64,000 nucleotides of DNA from Linnemannia hyalina (taxonomy: Eukaryota; Mortierellomycota; Mortierellomycetes; Mortierellales; Mortierellaceae). Made by a program: the position numbers and the translations under genes. Positions within the stretch are counted from its first letter, which is position 1; the number at the start of each line of letters is the position of its first letter. Of the stretch, positions 9,529 to 21,855 are shown one piece after another. The DNA lies in NCBI GenBank assembly GCA_019671135.1, contig JAHRHY010000006.1, positions 310,001 through 374,000 of the forward strand, read 5' to 3'. The notes beneath the pieces are model-generated. The model saw only the letters and a list, made by a program, of their open reading frames with translations, made no database searches and had not been told where the DNA came from.

Positions 9529-9849
9529 ATGACACCACCACCACATGCAGACCCACGGAGCCCTGACAGCATCGTGGACTACAAGCCAGAGGTCAAACGC
9601 GTCGAGGACGACGATCCCGACGTCGCAGGATTCATCGCCTTGGTCTGCTCCATCGTCGGACTCATGATCCGCAACAGGACCTCCCTCTGGATCGGCACCG
9701 TCTTTGCCGTCGAATCCTTCCTCAACCAACGCGCAAGCGACGGCGGTCTCCTGGGCTCGCCCGCTGCCACTATCCTTTTCTCGATTCTGTCCTTACTCAT
9801 GAATTATCTTCCAGAGATCGTCGCCGCCTACTCCGGAGTCAAAATCTAG
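9529..9849 (+). CDS. Protein Asterix (UPF0139), PAT-complex subunit of the ER
   Basis: The gene is a single exon of 106 aa, close to the usual size of the family. An N-terminal polar stretch with the conserved DYKPE-type segment is followed by hydrophobic segments: FIALVCSIVGLMI (residues about 34-46), SLWIGTVFAVESFLN (about 51-65, with the family's small-Ser-Phe-N pattern) and AATILFSILSLLMNYL (about 78-93). In animals Asterix partners CCDC47 in the PAT complex, which shields transmembrane helices with polar residues during membrane insertion at the ER. That role is taken from the family; the call rests on the order of segments and the R-x-S/A motif between helices. The start is the first ATG after a CA-rich leader. 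Confidence 0.8.
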   Translation: MTPPPHADPRSPDSIVDYKPEVKRVEDDDPDVAGFIALVCSIVGLMIRNRTSLWIGTVFAVESFLNQRASDGGLLGSPAATILFSILSLLMNYLPEIVAAYSGVKI

Positions 9850-10551
9850 ACAGCGTTTTACCTTTGGCAAACAACTATAACAGTAAGAACAACAACAACA
9901 ACACCCGGCCTGGATCGCTGCAGTGTCTCCCATAGACCTCAATGGATACAAAATTATACGCGATCAAGGAACGCGACAACCAAGATGTCATAGAGCACAG
10001 GACACAGACATCGCACGCCGGTTACTTTTGCTGGCGGTTCATCCTTTAAGATGTAACTTATTATCTAACACAAAATAGTATAATAAAATAGTGTCAGTAT
10101 CTCTGCCATCGAGCAAGAATGACACAGCAGAGATGCCTATGTGATTAGGTGGTTTTTTAATTGACACGTCAGAAGGCCAAATTGGCTTCGTGTCATCCTA
10201 ATACTAACTGTACACACGCGATATTCCTCAATCTGGAGCGTTGCACAGGCAGCACAGCACATTTCGGATGTGGCTCCTATCAATCAATCATTAGCTGCCT
10301 TGGACCTTCAAACAGACGACATTATGGAGTGGGTCTTTAGGTGAAACTGTCGACGAGCAATTGGGCGAGTCTCGCGATGCCAGACCCTCTCTGTCCAGCA
10401 CACAGGAGGGTAGCGGTGTGACTGTTTCATGGCATTTTTGCCATAATGGCCGAAGAAAACAAATAAGCAGCTTCGCTTCTTTTTTTACCTTCCGCCTCTT
10501 TTCTTTTTTCCACACCCCTTCACTTCTTCACAAACAACAACAACAACCGCC
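9850..10551. other. Intergenic region between the Asterix gene and RIM1
   Basis: About 700 bp with no credible gene. It holds the Asterix 3' UTR (A/T-rich, with aataaaata near 10082) and the RIM1 leader, which ends in a pyrimidine-rich tract and caacaacaacaacc just before the ATG. Confidence 0.6.
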
Positions 10552-11510
10552 ATGCTCCTCACAAGAATCAACCCCATCGCAAAGCGCATCGCTACGGTAA
10601 TAATAATAATAATAACAACAACAGCAAAAAGACCTTCATGGAACAAAAGGCGCGCGTCGTTAAGGAGACAGCAGGAAGCAATTGGCACACGGACGCGTAC
10701 GCAAACCCTTCACCAAGAAATGGCAGCCAAACTCTAACATTGCATTCATTCACATTCGCCTACTTTTCACCAACCAGCCCGCTCTTGGCTCCGTCCGCAC
10801 TCTCGGTAAGGGGTCTCCCTCCTCGTACCTGCGTTATCATCAACCAGAACCGGCCTACTTTGAAACCACAGGAACAAAACGTGGAAAATAACTGACCTGT
10901 TGCCTTCCGTTTACAATTCCATGTAGTCAACAAGGCCACAATTATCGGACGCGTTGGACAGGATGCAGAGCTAAACAACCATGCCGACCGCACCGTCGTT
11001 CACTTTTCAGTGGCCACTTCTGAGAACCACAAGGATGTCGATGGTACCGTTTCCTCGACAGCCGTTTTTTTTTCGCCTTTTTGGGACAAGAACTCACGCC
11101 TTTTGTTGTTATCTTGTCGTTCATGTTTGCGATTGACCAGCAGACATAACTAATATCCCGAACAACGTTTTATTACTTGTTCCACCCACGGATTTTATTA
11201 GGTAACCTTGTCAAGACGACACACTGGCACAGGGTTGTCTCCTGGGACCAGAAGAGGAACGCGTACTTGCACGATCGTGTCAAGAAGGGCGACTTGGTCT
11301 TTGTCGAGGGCCCTATCCACTACAGATCCTACACCGCTAAGGATGGCACTGAAAAGAACCTTACCGAGATTGCTTTGAGTACGTCTCGTTTCTTTATTGG
11401 TAATGTACATAGCTTTTGCTACCCTGTTCACTAACCACCCTTCTCTCTCTTTTTGTGTTGTCATTCCATCAGAAACCTTCCAGGCCCTTACGCCCAAGGA
11501 TCAGCAGTAG
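10552..11510 (+). CDS. RIM1: Mitochondrial single-stranded DNA-binding protein
   Basis: Five exons at 10552-10596, 10778-10805, 10927-11043, 11202-11378 and 11473-11510 give 134 aa, the usual size. The start MLLTRINPIAKRIAT is a basic, amphipathic mitochondrial presequence. The OB fold follows: VNKATIIGRVGQDAEL, VVHFSVATSENHK, GNLVKTTHWHRVVSWDQKRN, VKKGDLVFVEGPIHYRSY and the end FQALTPKDQQ. Proteins of this family coat single-stranded mitochondrial DNA as tetramers during replication. Intron 1 begins with gtaataataata, an ATA-repeat donor region, and has a ctaac branch site near 10735. The 28-nt exon 2 is the least certain piece, but it keeps the frame. The stop nearly coincides with the end of a small minus-strand open frame. 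Confidence 0.92.
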
Positions 11511-11692
11511 AGCAATAGAGAGTCATTCGCAGCATTTGGATAAGAAGGAGCAGGATGAACGGGACCAACGGTAATCATTAGCAAGACATTTGTGGCCTGG
11601 GTATTTGCACCCTTGATGCTAGCGGCCATGCACACATTAAAAACGACGATTAAACCATGCAAGAAAGCGATTGCCCTTATTGTTGAGGCCAT
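11501..11692 (-). CDS. Possible small secreted or membrane protein, 63 aa
   Basis: From ATG 11692 the frame reads MASTIRAIAFLHGLIVVF, NVCMAAS, then a polar tail of about 38 residues ending in cysteine. The first 25 residues look like a signal peptide with a basic start and hydrophobic core. The 3' end overlaps the last ten bases of RIM1 on the other strand. The frame may be chance; no homologue is recognised. Confidence 0.2.
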   Translation of the reverse strand: MASTIRAIAFLHGLIVVFNVCMAASIKGANTQATNVLLMITVGPVHPAPSYPNAANDSLLLYC

Positions 11693-11961
11693 GTGTGAAC
11701 AACAAAAGATGAGCGTCGATTGCGTTCCCGCGTCTTTGGACAAGGTGGCGAACTATGAGGTGTGTGTCTGTGAGAGAGGGGCGACCTACAAGGAGAAGAG
11801 GCAACAAACAACACATGAGAGCCCATTTTTCGAGGGAGCTGTTTATTGTTCATTTTTCTCCCTTCGTCGTCACTCTCTCCTCCTCCCTCTTCCTCCTTCC
11901 TTCATCCCGCGTCGCATTCAATTTCGCCTCGACAGCCAAGCATCGACAACAGAAAGGGCAA

Positions 11962-14057
11962 ATGTATCAAGCTTTCCGGGGACCTAATGGCCGCTTGGAG
12001 CACCTTGAGGTTACTTATCATACACAGTCAGGACATAATGTCGTCTTCATGGATGATATCGAGCCCCTCTTCCCGGGGTTCATTGCCCTCAGAAAGGGAC
12101 CTGTCACTGTCGCCAAGGCTAGGAATACGGAATAATCAGTGGACTGGTGCATATTCAATTGTCTCTGGTTTTGTTGTTGAGGCAGAAGAAGCTTAATCCT
12201 GACTGATTTATGTAATTGTGCTTTTGTTCATTTAGTATTGACCCTCCTTGTGTCAGGTACCAGCCAAATACTGCTTCGGAGGTTGTTGTGAGGGAGGTAC
12301 TTACTTCTACCGTCAATTCGGCTGCTGCTCAAAACACCGCCTTTTTCAGGAACTTGTACCCAGCCCACCTCATATAGGTGTAGGTTAGCATCATATACCT
12401 GTGCCTAAATCTGCAGTGATGTTAGTGCCATCTGATACATATTGTATTATTTTCACTACTTCGAGCAAATCTTCGGCTCAGGATGACGACTACTCTATTG
12501 TCACGGACGTTCAGGCAACGCTGGAGGCGCTCACGATACACGGCGCCTCAGCAGCATCAGTACTTTCCGACGCAGCCACCGTCTCAACACTGACTGGTGG
12601 AGCCACCACCTTTATCTCACCGGTTGTTGCAACGAACACAGTCCATGCTTCAGGATTTCTTCTACCCAGCTACAAGTCTATAAACAAATAGCCCAGGCGG
12701 GAGAGCTCCAATAAGCCGACACCATCATGCAGGGGACCGAAGCGGTTCAACAGGAGCTGCAGGGGCAACTTTTCCAGACTCCATTCCGAGATGACCAAGA
12801 ACAGTGTTCTGCAGAGCCAGATCTTTGGCATACAGAGGGCGGCAGAGACGATGGTGAAGAGGGATATTGGAGAGCCTCAACAGCGGACGGTGCACGATGC
12901 AGCAGCAGGCGTTGGATCGATTGGTGTTGATTCAAAACAAGGGTCACAGCGATCATGACCCAGACGTACGAGTTGCATGAGTATCATATCCCGAGGTGTG
13001 TGTATGGTGTTGCCCAAGGAGGAGGAGGACTCGATAGAGAAATTGGGAAGAGGATTCAGAAATGCCTTTGTCAAGCAGTTTAAGCTCTACTTTCTTTGCG
13101 AGAAGTCGTCTTCAATCAACAACAGCAATAGCGCCACCAACATCGGCAGCAACACGGACTCTGGAGGCGCCAAGCTGAAGTATGAGGTGCATATTGCCAG
13201 CCACGAAGGATAACGATCGCGACCCACCTGACAGAGTTCTTTGAGAAGTATGGAACGTACGTTCTGATACCCCTCCAGATGCTCAAGTACGGAGTCACCC
13301 ATCACCGGTGTTGTCGTGGTTCCATTGGCGCAACTAAGCCTAGGAGACGGAGTCGACGCCATGCAAAAAAAGAGCTAACAATTTTTTCACCGACATGAGC
13401 CTCAGGGTCAACAACGCTATCAGCTACCTGCAGGGATTTTCGGCCGTACCGGTTCTATCCTCGGGGGACAAGAACAAAGGTGGCGAAACGAGGAGCAGTA
13501 TCGGATCAACTCAGTGGATTGGAAGCTCTGGAGGGTGCTGACCTGCGACAATTGAGGACCGTTCTGAGGAACAAAGGATAGTGCTCGAGTATTTGGGAAC
13601 CTTTTTACAGGATTGTCACCTCTCACAGACATGTCAAGTGGGTCTGCCTGGACCACTACCGCCAAAACTACCGATCCAAGACCACGAAGGAGCTCAGGGA
13701 TGTTGTAAAGTCGAACGGCGGGCAGTATGACGAGCACACGGGTCGTGTTATAGTCAAGGTGGCTTCCTCCATCACAACAGTTCTATTCCGTCCTTGTTCA
13801 GTCACGCTTTGTAAATGGAGTTGGATATCACTCTGCTCTGGGAAGCGACATTGCAGGATCTTCGGGATCTGAAAGACGCCATCCAACATTCCAACGTCGT
13901 CCACCTCAAACACACTGGCGGTGGTGGTCAAGGACCCTTCTTGGACGTTTTGAACCGCGCCGCCTCGGAGGTCGGAGCCTATCATTCAACTCCATGGCAG
14001 CAGGCAAGATCGGCGGCGCTGCCCATTAATCCAAGAATCTTTCCGGCCACGGGCTAA
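11962..14057 (+). pseudogene. Ruined member of the LFP-LPK-LRR modular family
   Basis: Pieces of one protein follow one another on the plus strand in shifting frames. From 11962 comes MYQAFRGPNGRLEHLEV, then DDIEPLFPGFIALRKG, ending at TAA 12133-12135. This matches the start of the intact gene at 49020 (QAFRS, then DILELFPNAIYLRD). A degraded intron may follow, then RYQPNTASEVVVREVL near 12260-12310. From 12725 a coiled linker leads to MTQTYELHEYHIPR at 12955. One frame over comes VCMVLPKEEEDS, then HIASHEG and a TAA at 13211. Later pieces read TEFFEKYGTYVLI, VKWVCLDHYRQNYRSK and ELDITLLWEATLQDLRDLKDAI. The same segments occur in order in the locus at 28.9-31.8 kb. At least two stops and four shifts show that the gene is dead. 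Confidence 0.8.
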
Positions 14058-14879
14058 AATTCTCGACTTGAGCGACCTACTCTCCCCCCTCCTCCTCCTC
14101 CTCCACCTTTGCCTCGGAATTCGACAACACCGCCGTAGAAGTTCAGCATGATCCTTGAAATGAACCGGAACTGGGATATACAACTCAACTCCACCTCGTC
14201 AACACCACTCCTTGGAGAGCGAAACGGTTCGGGATGCCATGGGGGGAAAATGAAAGGAGGTTCTTGAGGAGATGGGGGGTATGCGATGATAAGTCTTTCG
14301 CCATTTTATTTCTCTCTTTGTTACTAATTTTACATGTGCTCAAAAAAGACTGGAAGTAGGGCTCGTCAGTTAGAGAAACCAACGCCAAAAGGCGTGCAAA
14401 ACGCACGTAGAATCAATGCATCTCCATTTCCCACCAGGGCGGCGTGTGGCAAGGAGGTGATCCTGGCAAAACCACTAAGGCTGAAATAACCCCATCCTCG
14501 TGACAATGGCACCTGTTGCAGCCGTTCGTCGCACAGACCTCTATCTCCATTGAAGATGGCTATAACATTTCTGGAGTGCCCTCGCGTCCAACTATTTCCT
14601 TCCATGAAAAAGATCTTCCTAGATTGTTCACGCATACCCCACCTATCATGACTCCTCAAAATATGTCATCCAATCAACCCAGCAACCCCTTCCCTTCCAA
14701 TGGGATCACACCCCCTCCCTGAAAAATCTGGCTAACGCGTATCATCAAGAGACGAAACAGCTTTGTGCCGTCACCAAAACCCTAGATTTCATTTTTGCGT
14801 AAAAAAAAAGTTTATATTCTTTCTACTCCTTTCCTCTACATTCCAAAAAAAAAAAAGAGTAAAAGACTATTGACCCCCA
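14058..14879. other. Intergenic region without recognisable gene
   Basis: This holds the tail of the preceding pseudogene and the 3' flank of the MDM1-like gene. A-runs lie near 14800 and 14845. Short open frames here show no family pattern. Confidence 0.5.
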
Positions 14880-17800
14880 TCAAATGACGGCCGACATGGC
14901 CAATGCGGCTGCAGCTCCACCTCCCATATAACCCGGCGAGGAATGTGAAAAGTTCGTAGAAGACGAAGCAGTCGTGGTGGTCGTACTCGTCGTCGCATTC
15001 GACGTCTGTCCTGGCGCTGCGCCACCACCACTACCACCACCACCACCATTTCTACCACCTCCACCTCCTCCTTGTCCCCCCGCACTGCTCGCCTCAGCGG
15101 CAAACCCAGATGCGTTCGTCGCCGCCGTAGATGTCGACAATGTAGGATCCAGCTCAGGCCAGATCGCCGCAATCACTTCATCCAAAGTCGTGTACACCAA
15201 CTGCTGGTTGAGACGACGATTCTGGAACGCTGCAAAAAGCCGTCGTGCTCCACGTCGAGCATTCTGTTGTCCCACCATGTTTCCTAATAACTCGGGCAAG
15301 AACGCAGACAACTTGCGGTTTGCTTGGTCCTTGGTCGTCGCCTTCTGTTCTGCTGTCCTGACAGGCCTCTTGGGAGCTGCGGTAGCTGCGGGTGATGTTC
15401 CTGTACCTACTCCTGGACTCGACATCCCTCCAGGAGATCCTCCTCCTCCAACCTTGGGCGACATGGCTGGTGAATGACCCAAATCATAATCAATGACTTC
15501 AAATCCACCCGATAGACCCGTAGACGAAGCCGGAGGTGTAATCGGAGTCGGTGGCCAAAGAGAGTCGCGCAGCTTGGTCACATAGAACGTCAGCATGTTC
15601 TCCTCAATGTACGCCTTGATCGTGTCCCTCAACTTGCGCTCAATCGTTCCTCCAAGCACCGTCTGCAAGATGATCACAACCGCCTGTCGTCTCAACCAAT
15701 TGTTCTTCTCCTTCAGCTCGAACAGCTCAATAAAGAGATCGCAAAGGGGCTCTGTAAACATAGTCACTCCTTCTGCCTCCACCACTGCTGGTCGCGACTG
15801 TTGCAGTTGTTGTTGTTGTTGTTGTTGTTGCTGCTGCTGTTGGGCCAACTGTTGTTGTTGCAGTTGATGCTGCAATTGTTGTTGGTGAGCGAGTTGCTGC
15901 TGTTCCTGAAAACTCGATTGACGACTGTTCTGAAGGCTTTGCTGCTCCTGTCGTTGGATCTGTAGTTTTTGATGTTGTGTATGTGGATCTGGTGAGCTCA
16001 ATCGGCGACTCCTTGAACTCTGAATCCTCAGTAGTGGCGGACGCTGAGGCGGTTGTTGAACGAGTGGACCCAGTCCATCCGAGGCAGTATCGACGTGCAA
16101 CCTGACGCTCCCGCTCTCGTCGTGACTACCATGTCTCCTCCGCGAGCTCACACTTCCGGCTGACGAGACCGCCGTCGTTCCATCTTCATCCTCTGTCGAA
16201 AATTGCATCATCTGGTTGCCCAGCTGCTTGGTGATGTTACCAAGAACAGCCGGGGGCCCTCCGCTAAACATATCATCTAGACCCTCCGATACTGTCTGGT
16301 AGATGTGTTTCATGAAGCCCTCATTCGGGTTCTCCTCCGCCTCTCGCGCTTCCTGTAGTATACCAGAACCGTCCCCACCCATGATGCCAGACGCCGACTG
16401 CAGCAATCCCTTTGAGGGGTCCCGGGTGGCCACAGGAGAATGCAAAGGCGACGTCGCCGAGTGGAACAGTTGCTCGAAAAAGTGTTGGTTGGAGGGTGTG
16501 GTCGGAACCGATGATCCTGCGCTTGTCTTGCCCTTGTCCTGTTCCGAATCAAAAAAATAATCTGCGAATGCCGGTGTCGAAGCCGAGAACTGGGGCAGGG
16601 CAACATTCTCCTGGGAAAGGAAGGCTCGCAACTCCTGTGACTGGCAGATCTCGACATGCCGCACCAACGACTGCAAATACCGCTCCAGTCCGATCCTGCG
16701 ACCCTCGACAAATGACCTTTGAAGCTTCAAGAATCCGCGTTTTCCTGGCAGCTCGTACTGACGAACAATAGACGAAAACTTTTCCTTGAGTTGTTGATGG
16801 AGGGCAAAAAACTCTGAGTAACGACGAGCAATGACCCAACCTGACGCATATGATCCATCTTGAGCAAGTTGGTGCACCTCAATCACATAGAGCGCAAATT
16901 CCTTGGACCCATCGTGCCCAACGGTCGACGATGTAATGTTGATTGTCGATCGCCCCTATATGTATGACGCCAATGAGAGAGATATTAGCGTTTGTTCAAC
17001 TGTCATCACTTATAATTTCAATGCAATACTATACAGGACTTACAGGCATGATCATATTCTCTTCCTCTTGAACCTCGTATTGGGTCTTCTGGTACTCCAT
17101 ACTCAAGATTTCTCGCCGCAGTGCCGACTTGGACTTTTTCAGGATCCTTAGCTCATCCTGACGTCCTTTGTACTCAGCCTTTTGGATCAGCGTCTCAACG
17201 ATGGCCTCCTGCTTACGCGATTTCTCAATTTCCAGATCCAATTCCTTGATCCTCGCTGCCAAAAGCAAATCGCCAGGTGCCGCAAGGTGTACATTCTCCT
17301 GTACGGTATCGCTGATCGACTCTGCTACATCCTTCGTTTTCGTGGCCTGTCGTTTCTCCACTGTCGTCGTAGTGTATCCCTTCGCAGAGTCGTTCACTAG
17401 TCGGCCGACTCCATCTGGTTTGTGATCATCACCCTCGTCGTTGTCGCTAAAGATCGAGTTCCGTTGTGATGACGGTAGGGACTTTTCCGACTGTGACTCG
17501 GACGTCGACTTTGGCTTCTCCGTCTTAAACACACTGTTCAGAGGAAAACGCTTCACCTCGGATGGCTCTCGAGACTTGACGCGCACAGTCTTCCCTGTTT
17601 CGAGGGTCTTCTCCTTGAAACGCTTTCTGGATGTCTTCTCCTGAGACTTGCCCCATTCCATTAATGCAGCTGCTCCTGGTTGGCCATCTCGGGCGGTCGA
17701 AAATGCTGGGTCTGTAGGATCCACCTCCTTCTCCTTCCCTGTTCCAGCAAGATCCTCCTGCGGACCGTCCTGGTTCTCCATGATAGACGAAAGTGCTGCT

Positions 17801-20800
17801 TGCATCTTGTCAATGACGTCGGTGCGCTTCTTCTTGGGCATACGGGGAATCGCCAGTCCGCCTGCAATCGCCACGTCGTCGTCCTCCTCCTCCTGCTCCT
17901 GAAGTTCCATCAGCAAAGAGTCGCGCAGAGCTGAATTGTCGTCCTCAGTGATCGATTTGCTCAGTGCCTCGGTGTCGGTCAGGTCGAGTGAGTTGTCACG
18001 ACCATGGCCCATTGCGGATGAACTCTTGTGGTGCGCTGACGTGGTTTGCGGGGTAGATCTGGGCCGAACAGGGATCTCGGGATTGGAAATGGAGCTGAGG
18101 GAGCGAGTCCGTCCAAGAGAGTTCGGGATGTGTGAGGTTGTCGAAGGCACATCCAGGCTCTTCTTGGGTTGCGCCTCTTGTGATCGTTGGTTGGCAGCTA
18201 AACTGGAGCTGGATCCTGTATCGAACGCCTGAATAGAAGGCGAGGAAGGCGAGCTTGTCTTGGATCGTGAACTGCTGGGAGTTAGAAAGCCAGGCCGAAG
18301 GTTCCCGATTGTCGTCTCAGCACGTCTCAGAGGACTATCTCTTTCCTTGTCTCTGTCACGACCAAGTCCAAAAATGTCGAGGAATGATCCTGTGCTTGAC
18401 CTCTTTGGGTTCTCGGGAACGTCACGTCGGTTGTTGGGAGATGAAAGCCCAATCGCGGATAAGATGGCTGGCCCTGTCGACGTCCGTTGGGCACCTGAGG
18501 GCTTGGTAGCAGTTCGAGATTCCTCTTCTTCGTTCTGCTCTGCGAGTGAGTTCTGGTAGGTGGTCAGGAACTTGAAGTAAAGATCGCTCTTGACAAATTC
18601 GGGGTAATCCTTGGCCAACATCTGCTCAAAGACTTGGCGTTGTGCCACCAACAGCTGGCGCCTCACATGGCTTGCCTTAGCCTCCTCCTGAGTCTGGACC
18701 TCGTCCTGAGCCTTGGCTTCTGTGTCGCTGATACTCCGAAGACTGCTGGTGTCGCTGAGTGCAAAGTCTCTGAACACCTTGATGAGGCTGTGGTCGACGT
18801 CAACCGGTCTAAGCGCAGAGTCGGCGAAATAAGTGTCGTAGATCATCCTGACATCCTCCCGCAGGGTATCTGTCACGTCGATGAATGTTGCGACAGAACT
18901 CTTGCGACTTTCTCTGATGCTGCCGGGTGGAGGTGTGGTATGTGACGTTCCTGCGGCTCCGGCGGTTTGTAGTGAGTTTGGTGTTAATGGCTCCAGAGTT
19001 TTGATTGTGCGACCCTTGGAGAATGTTGATGAAGGTGTGCTCATGTTCGTCTTGGTTGAGATCAGCATGCGTTCATCCGAGCTCAGTGATCCTGTGGACT
19101 TGGCCTCGGTCTTTGACTCTGCGTCCTCCTTGATGTTGAGTGTGTCGATCAAAAGCCAAAACTGTAGTTCGTTCATGTTCTCTCTGCGATCCTGGAACTC
19201 CATAAAGTAGGATAGTCCTGCAGGGTTGGTAAGGACCGTCTCGAGGTTGATTAGCGAAGGGCCATTCTTGACCTCCGGGGTATAGTCTCGAGTTCGTCTC
19301 TGTAATGTGTCAGAATTTACAATGGTTAGTTTAGGGTCGCGTGACAATGTTCTAGTTAATTATTTGAGCGGTATTTTTTTTACCTTGGGATAAGCGGGTC
19401 CTCCCAACGCCTCGATTCTCTTTTCGGCGCGTCTCCTTGCAATGTCCAGCCTGTTGATGTAGACAATGATATCCTCGACCTTGTTCCCATTAACAATGTC
19501 GTCTTTTTCGCGGTTAACTACAAAAAGGACGAATAATGGAGCATTGGTAAGTCTCACACTCATATCTACTAGTTATAGTAGAGGTACAGGTCCTTGTTGC
19601 CAAGTCGCCTACCGATCAGGGCCTTCTTTTTCCGCATCTGGGTCATGATGGTGTTCCTGATACGCTTGACATCCAACAGACTGTCGCACCGCTTGATCAT
19701 CTTCAAAAAGTCTTCAAAGCTGTACAAGTCAGCCCCTGGTCCATAAGGGTCCGAAGAGTTTTCGATGTTCCTCGAATCGGCATCCAAGCTGTCCGTGTGT
19801 TGCTTCAATGCCTCGCGTAACTTCTTGACCATATTCCTATATCAAAACAAACAGCATCTTGTTGTTAGTATTACAGTGGCGTGATTGTGATCCATTAACG
19901 GAATAGTGCGCAGATTGCGGAGGATCAAGCGCCTTACTGCTCTCGGATCGCTTTGCCAGTCTATGTAAGGGTGAAATGTTTACGATTGAAAGGCATGTGT
20001 TAGGGCTCTGCACAGACTCGTTTTTGTAATACCGCGTGGTCATTTTTCACAGAGAGCAATGATATGCGATTATCGCGAAAAAAGGAGACAGCACTCCAAC
20101 TTACATAAAGGTCCACGTTCTGGTTCCAATAGTCTGGGTCAGAGAGGAGATCCATGACGGGTTGTAGCACTGCACCGACGAGTAGTTCCCGCAACAAATG
20201 CCTCAGGATCTCGCTCTGGACCTCGCTCTTGGGAAGAAGAGTCGGGAGGATGGTCTGAACAACGTTACGAAGGTAAGCTTCCTCGGTTGCTTTTGTAGAG
20301 ATTGAAGTCGAAAGAGCTCTGTGCAGCTTGCCGTTCCTGAACTTGCCGGCGACCATGATATCGAGCTCGTCGGATTCTGTCAGTGACCGTTCGAGAGAAT
20401 TGCCTCGGAGAGCCATTTCCGCTTTGCGAAAGTCGTTGACGTGGGCAGTGACTTTGGGGACAAGTCGGGTGACGAGCAGCTGGGTGAGATCCAGATCCAT
20501 GACTCGGCTCTTGAGGCGAATCAAGACAATCCGCAACAGTTCCTCGATGCGTTGCTGAAGGACGACTTCGGGGGTGATGGCGCGCATCCAGCCGGCGACG
20601 TAGTCGCGCATGATGAGCTCGATGACCTGATCAATGGCTTCGGAGAACTGGGGCATGGTGTCGGCGATCGGTGTCCTGTATTTGGCGGCCTGTTCCTGTC
20701 GACGCTGCTTTTCAATTTTGGACCAGGCGAGAGGACGGGTGAATTTGGCTGGGCGGAGATAGTGGAACATATGTCGCGAGGTTTGGCCGGGCATGTTCCT

Positions 20801-21151
20801 GAGGTTGTTCTTTTGGCTCTGCTGCTGCTGCTGCCTTGGGGTTGTTAAAGAAGAGGAAGAGGAGGAAGTGATGGTGTTGGTGCGTTGACGGCGGGTATAG
20901 AGTATGGAGAATGCGATGTTGGAGAGAGCGAGGGTGAGCAATGAGAAGACGAGGATGAAGGGGGTGGCGAGAATGAAGGATGCTATTATCCGTAGGGTTC
21001 TGTTGCCAAAGAGCCAGGTAAGGATGAGAAAGGTCGTGGAGAGAGCAGCAGCCTTGAGGGATGTTGATCGCGAGGAAGGTTGCCATTGTGGGAGCCATTT
21101 GTTGTCAGGCGGGTGTTGTTGTTGTCCTGCGTGAATTGAGTGCGAGTTCAT
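14880..21151 (-). CDS. MDM1: MDM1/SNX13-type ER tether: TM-PXA-RGS-PX-nexin C, 1920 aa
   Basis: Six exons: 21151-20105, 19960-19938 (23 nt), 19836-19613, 19520-19384, 19299-17044 and 16955-14880. Residues about 32-85 hold two hydrophobic segments (AALSTTFLILTWLF; IIASFILATPFILVFSLL), the ER anchor. The PXA domain follows (about 130-430, with QFSEAIDQVIELIMRDYVAGW and YWNQNVDLYTGKAIREQNM). An RGS domain (about 487-750) starts NLETVLTNPAGLSYFMEF and is split by a long polar insert. A disordered region comes next. The PX domain (about 1205-1370) carries RRYSEF, which matches the phosphoinositide-binding motif. A glutamine run lies near 1600, and the nexin-C domain (about 1627-1700) contains NNWLRRQAVVIILQTV. 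In yeast Mdm1 anchors the ER to the vacuole and acts in sphingolipid and lipid-droplet control. The borders of exons 2-4 are the least certain, but all phases fit. Confidence 0.9.
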
Positions 21152-21855
21152 TATGATGTGTAGGTTGAGTAAAAAGAGAAGAGTGAGGGAAAGTGTGGAG
21201 AAGGGATTAATAGGACGAGGTCATGACCAAAGAAGGGAGGATGGGAGAGGGAGGAAAGGACCAAGAAGGATGGCCAAGGGGTAAAACAAGTGAGGGAAGA
21301 AGAGAGTGCAGTTGGAGTGAGGTGTAACGAGTGTGGAGGGAGCAAGAGGGGAAAGAGTAGAAGACGACAAAAAGAAAAAGGGGAAGAAGGGTTGGGAAGA
21401 TGTGCTTTCCAGGCCTGTGCGACCACACCAGAAGAGCAACACTCGAAACACTCGAGCGAAAATCCCATGCTCGTGACATCGAGAGTCCCTTCCCTGGAAG
21501 ACACACAAAGCGTGTATCCAATGTCCCGCTCCCTCTCCCGCTCCTGCAAGCTTGTCTTTTTCTTTCTGTATCTCACTCGCACTGATCGACCTCTGCTACT
21601 GTCATCCTTCCCTTCTTGGACTCCCGCCAGTGTCAGCCAGAGATCTCCCTCGATTGACAGCAGGTACTCCCTCTCAGGTACCTCGTTCTCTGACCTGCTC
21701 CTTCCTTCCTCAAAAGGGACTGCTTTTTCAAATCCTCCCTCCAGTCCCTTCGCACTCAAACAACAACGGAGCCTTGAACTGATCTCCTCCACCTTGACCC
21801 TTCTTGACCATACACCAGGATCGCCACCAACCTCACTATTCACACATAGCCAGCC
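21152..21855. promoter_or_regulatory. Divergent promoter region between the MDM1-like gene and the mL53 gene
   Basis: About 700 bp separate the two start codons. The half near the MDM1-like gene is purine-rich on the plus strand (21170-21400, GAGGGA/GAAGGG runs); the other half is pyrimidine-rich. Long open frames here reflect this composition. No specific factor site can be named. Confidence 0.45.
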
